From NCBI GenBank assembly GCA_017522515.1, contig JAFWZH010000215.1:1-6558 (forward strand): DNA of 6,558 nucleotides, written 5' to 3'. This DNA comes from Clostridia bacterium (GTDB lineage Bacteria; Bacillota_A; Clostridia; UBA1212; UBA1255). Shown piece by piece: positions 5,579 through 6,558 of this stretch. Below the pieces are notes generated by a model that did no database searches, had not been told where the DNA came from, and saw nothing but the letters and a program-made list of their open reading frames with translations. A program made the translations under genes and the position numbers. Position 1 is the stretch's first letter, and every line of letters starts with the position of its first letter.

Positions 5579-5734
5579 ATTTCCATTAAAAATCGGTGCA
5601 TTCTGCCCGTAGTACAAGGTGCTATTTTTACTCAAAAACGGGTGTCTTGAAAAAATAAATATTTTCCAAAGGAATGAAAGTCCACTAATATTACACTATT
5701 TTTTTATTATTTTTCATTATGCAGCGGTTTTGAC

Positions 5735-5766
5735 AAAAAGAAACTGCTCCCACGGAGAGAGCAGTT
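5735..5766 (-). terminator. Intrinsic terminator of the LytTR-DUF3021 operon
   Basis: AACTGCTC (5742-5749) and GAGCAGTT (5759-5766) form a perfect 8-bp stem with a 9-nt loop. On the minus strand the stem is followed by TTTCTTTTTG. It lies eight bases beyond the DUF3021 stop codon, the expected place. Confidence 0.85.
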
Positions 5767-5774
5767 AAAAACAT

Positions 5775-6233
5775 TTAATTGGACTGTCCTTTATTATCTA
5801 TTAGACCTTGCTGCTTTTCTTTCAGCATTTCATTAAGCTTTTTAGTATTTCGTTTAGTTACGCAATAAATAATTGCCCAAACTGCCAAATAGCCTACAAC
5901 AAAAATACCTGAGAAAACCAAAATTGGAGTTGCACCCCATTCAATCCAATCATTAAGCAGATAAGCACCTAAATAGCTGAAATATAAGATAATACCGTGA
6001 ATCAAAATTGCCGACATCAAGGGTAGGCGTTCTATGTGATAAACAGCATTCATACCGCCTGCTGTAAAGGCAAGTACAGTTATTGAAAAAATACCTGTAC
6101 AGACCTGATTAACAGTTAGTGTATCTATTAGACCCTTATAATGCAGAATCAGATATAAAACAGCAAGAACGATCGGACCGAAACCGCAAGCCATCAGACC
6201 TCTGCGGAAAAATTCCGTAATAAATCTTTTCAT
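5775..6233 (-). CDS. DUF3021 family four-helix membrane protein, 152 aa
   Basis: Four hydrophobic segments occur at about residues 12-32, 45-65, 70-95 and 103-125, followed by a lysine-rich cytoplasmic tail. The motif HIERLPLMSAILIHG in the second half and the trailing tryptophan region are typical of DUF3021 proteins, which are almost always encoded next to a LytTR regulator and are thought to modulate it from the membrane; the biochemical role is unknown. I choose the ATG at 6233-6231, which overlaps the upstream LytTR stop as ATGA, with AAGGAGG and a nearer AAGGA ahead of it. A start 12 codons further upstream is possible but lies inside the LytTR coding sequence. Overlap implies translational coupling. 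A terminator follows directly. Length is normal for the family. Confidence 0.88.
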   Translation of the reverse strand: MKRFITEFFRRGLMACGFGPIVLAVLYLILHYKGLIDTLTVNQVCTGIFSITVLAFTAGGMNAVYHIERLPLMSAILIHGIILYFSYLGAYLLNDWIEWGATPILVFSGIFVVGYLAVWAIIYCVTKRNTKKLNEMLKEKQQGLIDNKGQSN

Positions 6234-6558
6234 ATTCCTTCGTACCTCCTTCTTATTTGTGAAAAGCAACGCCTTGAAACATACTCACGATAACCGCATC
6301 TGAATACTGCATCCACACCGCCGTTGAACACAGCATCAAATCGCTCAATGCGGTGTTCGTTGGCAAGGGTAGATTTGTTGATGCGTATAAAATAAGAAGG
6401 CAGAATATTCTCTAAATCACGAAGTCTTTCCTGAATACGGTAGCGTTTTCCCTTCGTATCGACAGCTATTACCTTTTTATCAACAACAGTTATACACTCT
6501 ATTTCAGAGAATAAGAGCTTTTTCATCTCATCATCATTGTATCCCATAATGCTTTCAG
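6230..6558 (-). CDS. LytTR-family DNA-binding regulator, 5' end outside window
   Basis: The visible 108 codons end at TGA 6232-6230. They hold a LytTR domain: FSEIECITVVDKKVIAVD, then RYRIQERLRDLENILP, and the conserved FIRINKSTLANEHRIERF, matching the family's R-x-H/N-K-S-x-L-x-N core that contacts DNA. There is no receiver domain in the visible part. An internal ATG at 6547 is available, but the frame stays open upstream (Glu-Ser-Ile before it), and relatives paired with DUF3021 have about 40 further N-terminal residues, so the true start is probably beyond 6558. It overlaps the DUF3021 gene by 4 bp. Such pairs usually control their own operon and membrane or transporter genes; the target here cannot be told. 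Confidence 0.9.
   Translation of the reverse strand, partial: ESIMGYNDDEMKKLLFSEIECITVVDKKVIAVDTKGKRYRIQERLRDLENILPSYFIRINKSTLANEHRIERFDAVFNGGVDAVFRCGYREYVSRRCFSQIRRRYEGI

Larger units (their letters stand above)
5365..5690. other. Gene-free stretch downstream of repA
   Basis: No reading frame with a plausible start and ribosome binding site occurs here on either strand. A 12-bp repeat, TTTCTTCTTCGG, occurs at 5428-5439 and 5498-5509, 70 bp apart. Besides the hairpin and the spaced TTGGCAAA repeats listed separately, the rest is A+T-rich without recognisable content. It may be decayed repA and adjacent element DNA, or an origin region. Confidence 0.5.
3857..5734. mobile_element. Remnant or end of an integrative/conjugative-type element (replication segment)
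   Basis: This segment carries a promoter, a structured leader, a small AT-hook-like protein gene and a RepA_N-domain gene, all on the plus strand between minus-strand blocks. RepA_N initiators are typical of Firmicute plasmids and of Tn1549-like clostridial elements (recalled family knowledge). No integrase, relaxase, coupling protein or mating-channel gene is in the window, and the RepA gene is short with a decayed tail. I therefore read it as a degraded fragment. The limits are approximate: the left one follows the minus-strand terminator and the right one precedes the terminator of the DUF3021 gene. The element could also include region 1-3785 as cargo. Confidence 0.4.

Noticed and set aside
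6233..6269. Longer start for the DUF3021 gene, 12 codons upstream
   Set aside because: It would lie deep inside the LytTR gene, while the ATGA overlap start is preceded by AAGGAGG and gives the usual family N-terminus.
1..6558. CRISPR array, tRNA or rRNA genes
   Set aside because: No regularly spaced identical repeats of 23-47 bp, no cloverleaf with the TTCGA-type arm, and no rRNA-like stretch was found on either strand.

Overview
The window looks like an accessory region of a low-to-moderate G+C Firmicute, probably a gut clostridium of the Ruminococcaceae/Oscillospiraceae or Lachnospiraceae type. I infer this from AGGAGG-type ribosome binding sites, a LytTR-DUF3021 pair, and a RepA_N-type replication protein of the sort carried by clostridial conjugative elements. 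No rRNA, tRNA or CRISPR array is visible.

Region A (1-3785, minus strand) holds three co-directional genes, read from right to left. The first is a WYL-domain transcriptional regulator (3727-2738), the second an unrecognised protein with four predicted membrane segments (2609-1884), and the third a beta-class DNA methyltransferase resembling type III restriction-modification Mod subunits (1802 to beyond position 1). The methyltransferase has no ATG-initiated entry among short ORFs because it runs off the window without a stop; its frame is open for 600 codons. Its last part enters a segment of different composition with a 12-bp perfect hairpin. A 28-bp inverted repeat precedes the WYL gene and is a good candidate operator. 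Together this resembles a regulated defence operon; a restriction subunit, if present, would lie beyond position 1.

Region B (about 3818-5734, mostly plus strand) looks like the replication end of a degraded integrative element. It has a strong sigma-70-type promoter (3879-3907), then about 265 nt rich in stem-loops ending in an intrinsic terminator (about 3914-4180), then a long leader, a small protein with an AT-hook-like N-terminus (4436-4873), an 11-bp stem-loop, and a short RepA_N-domain protein (4919-5284). The RepA reading frame appears to continue as a decayed, out-of-frame tail. About 400 bp without genes follow, containing spaced TTGGCAAA repeats and a hairpin. No integrase, relaxase or conjugation gene is present, so this is a fragment or the edge of an element.

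Region C (5735-6558, minus strand) is a LytTR-type DNA-binding regulator (cut by the window end) overlapping by 4 bp a four-helix DUF3021 membrane protein, closed by an intrinsic terminator. This is a common chromosomal two-gene unit in Firmicutes and probably marks the host side of the junction.
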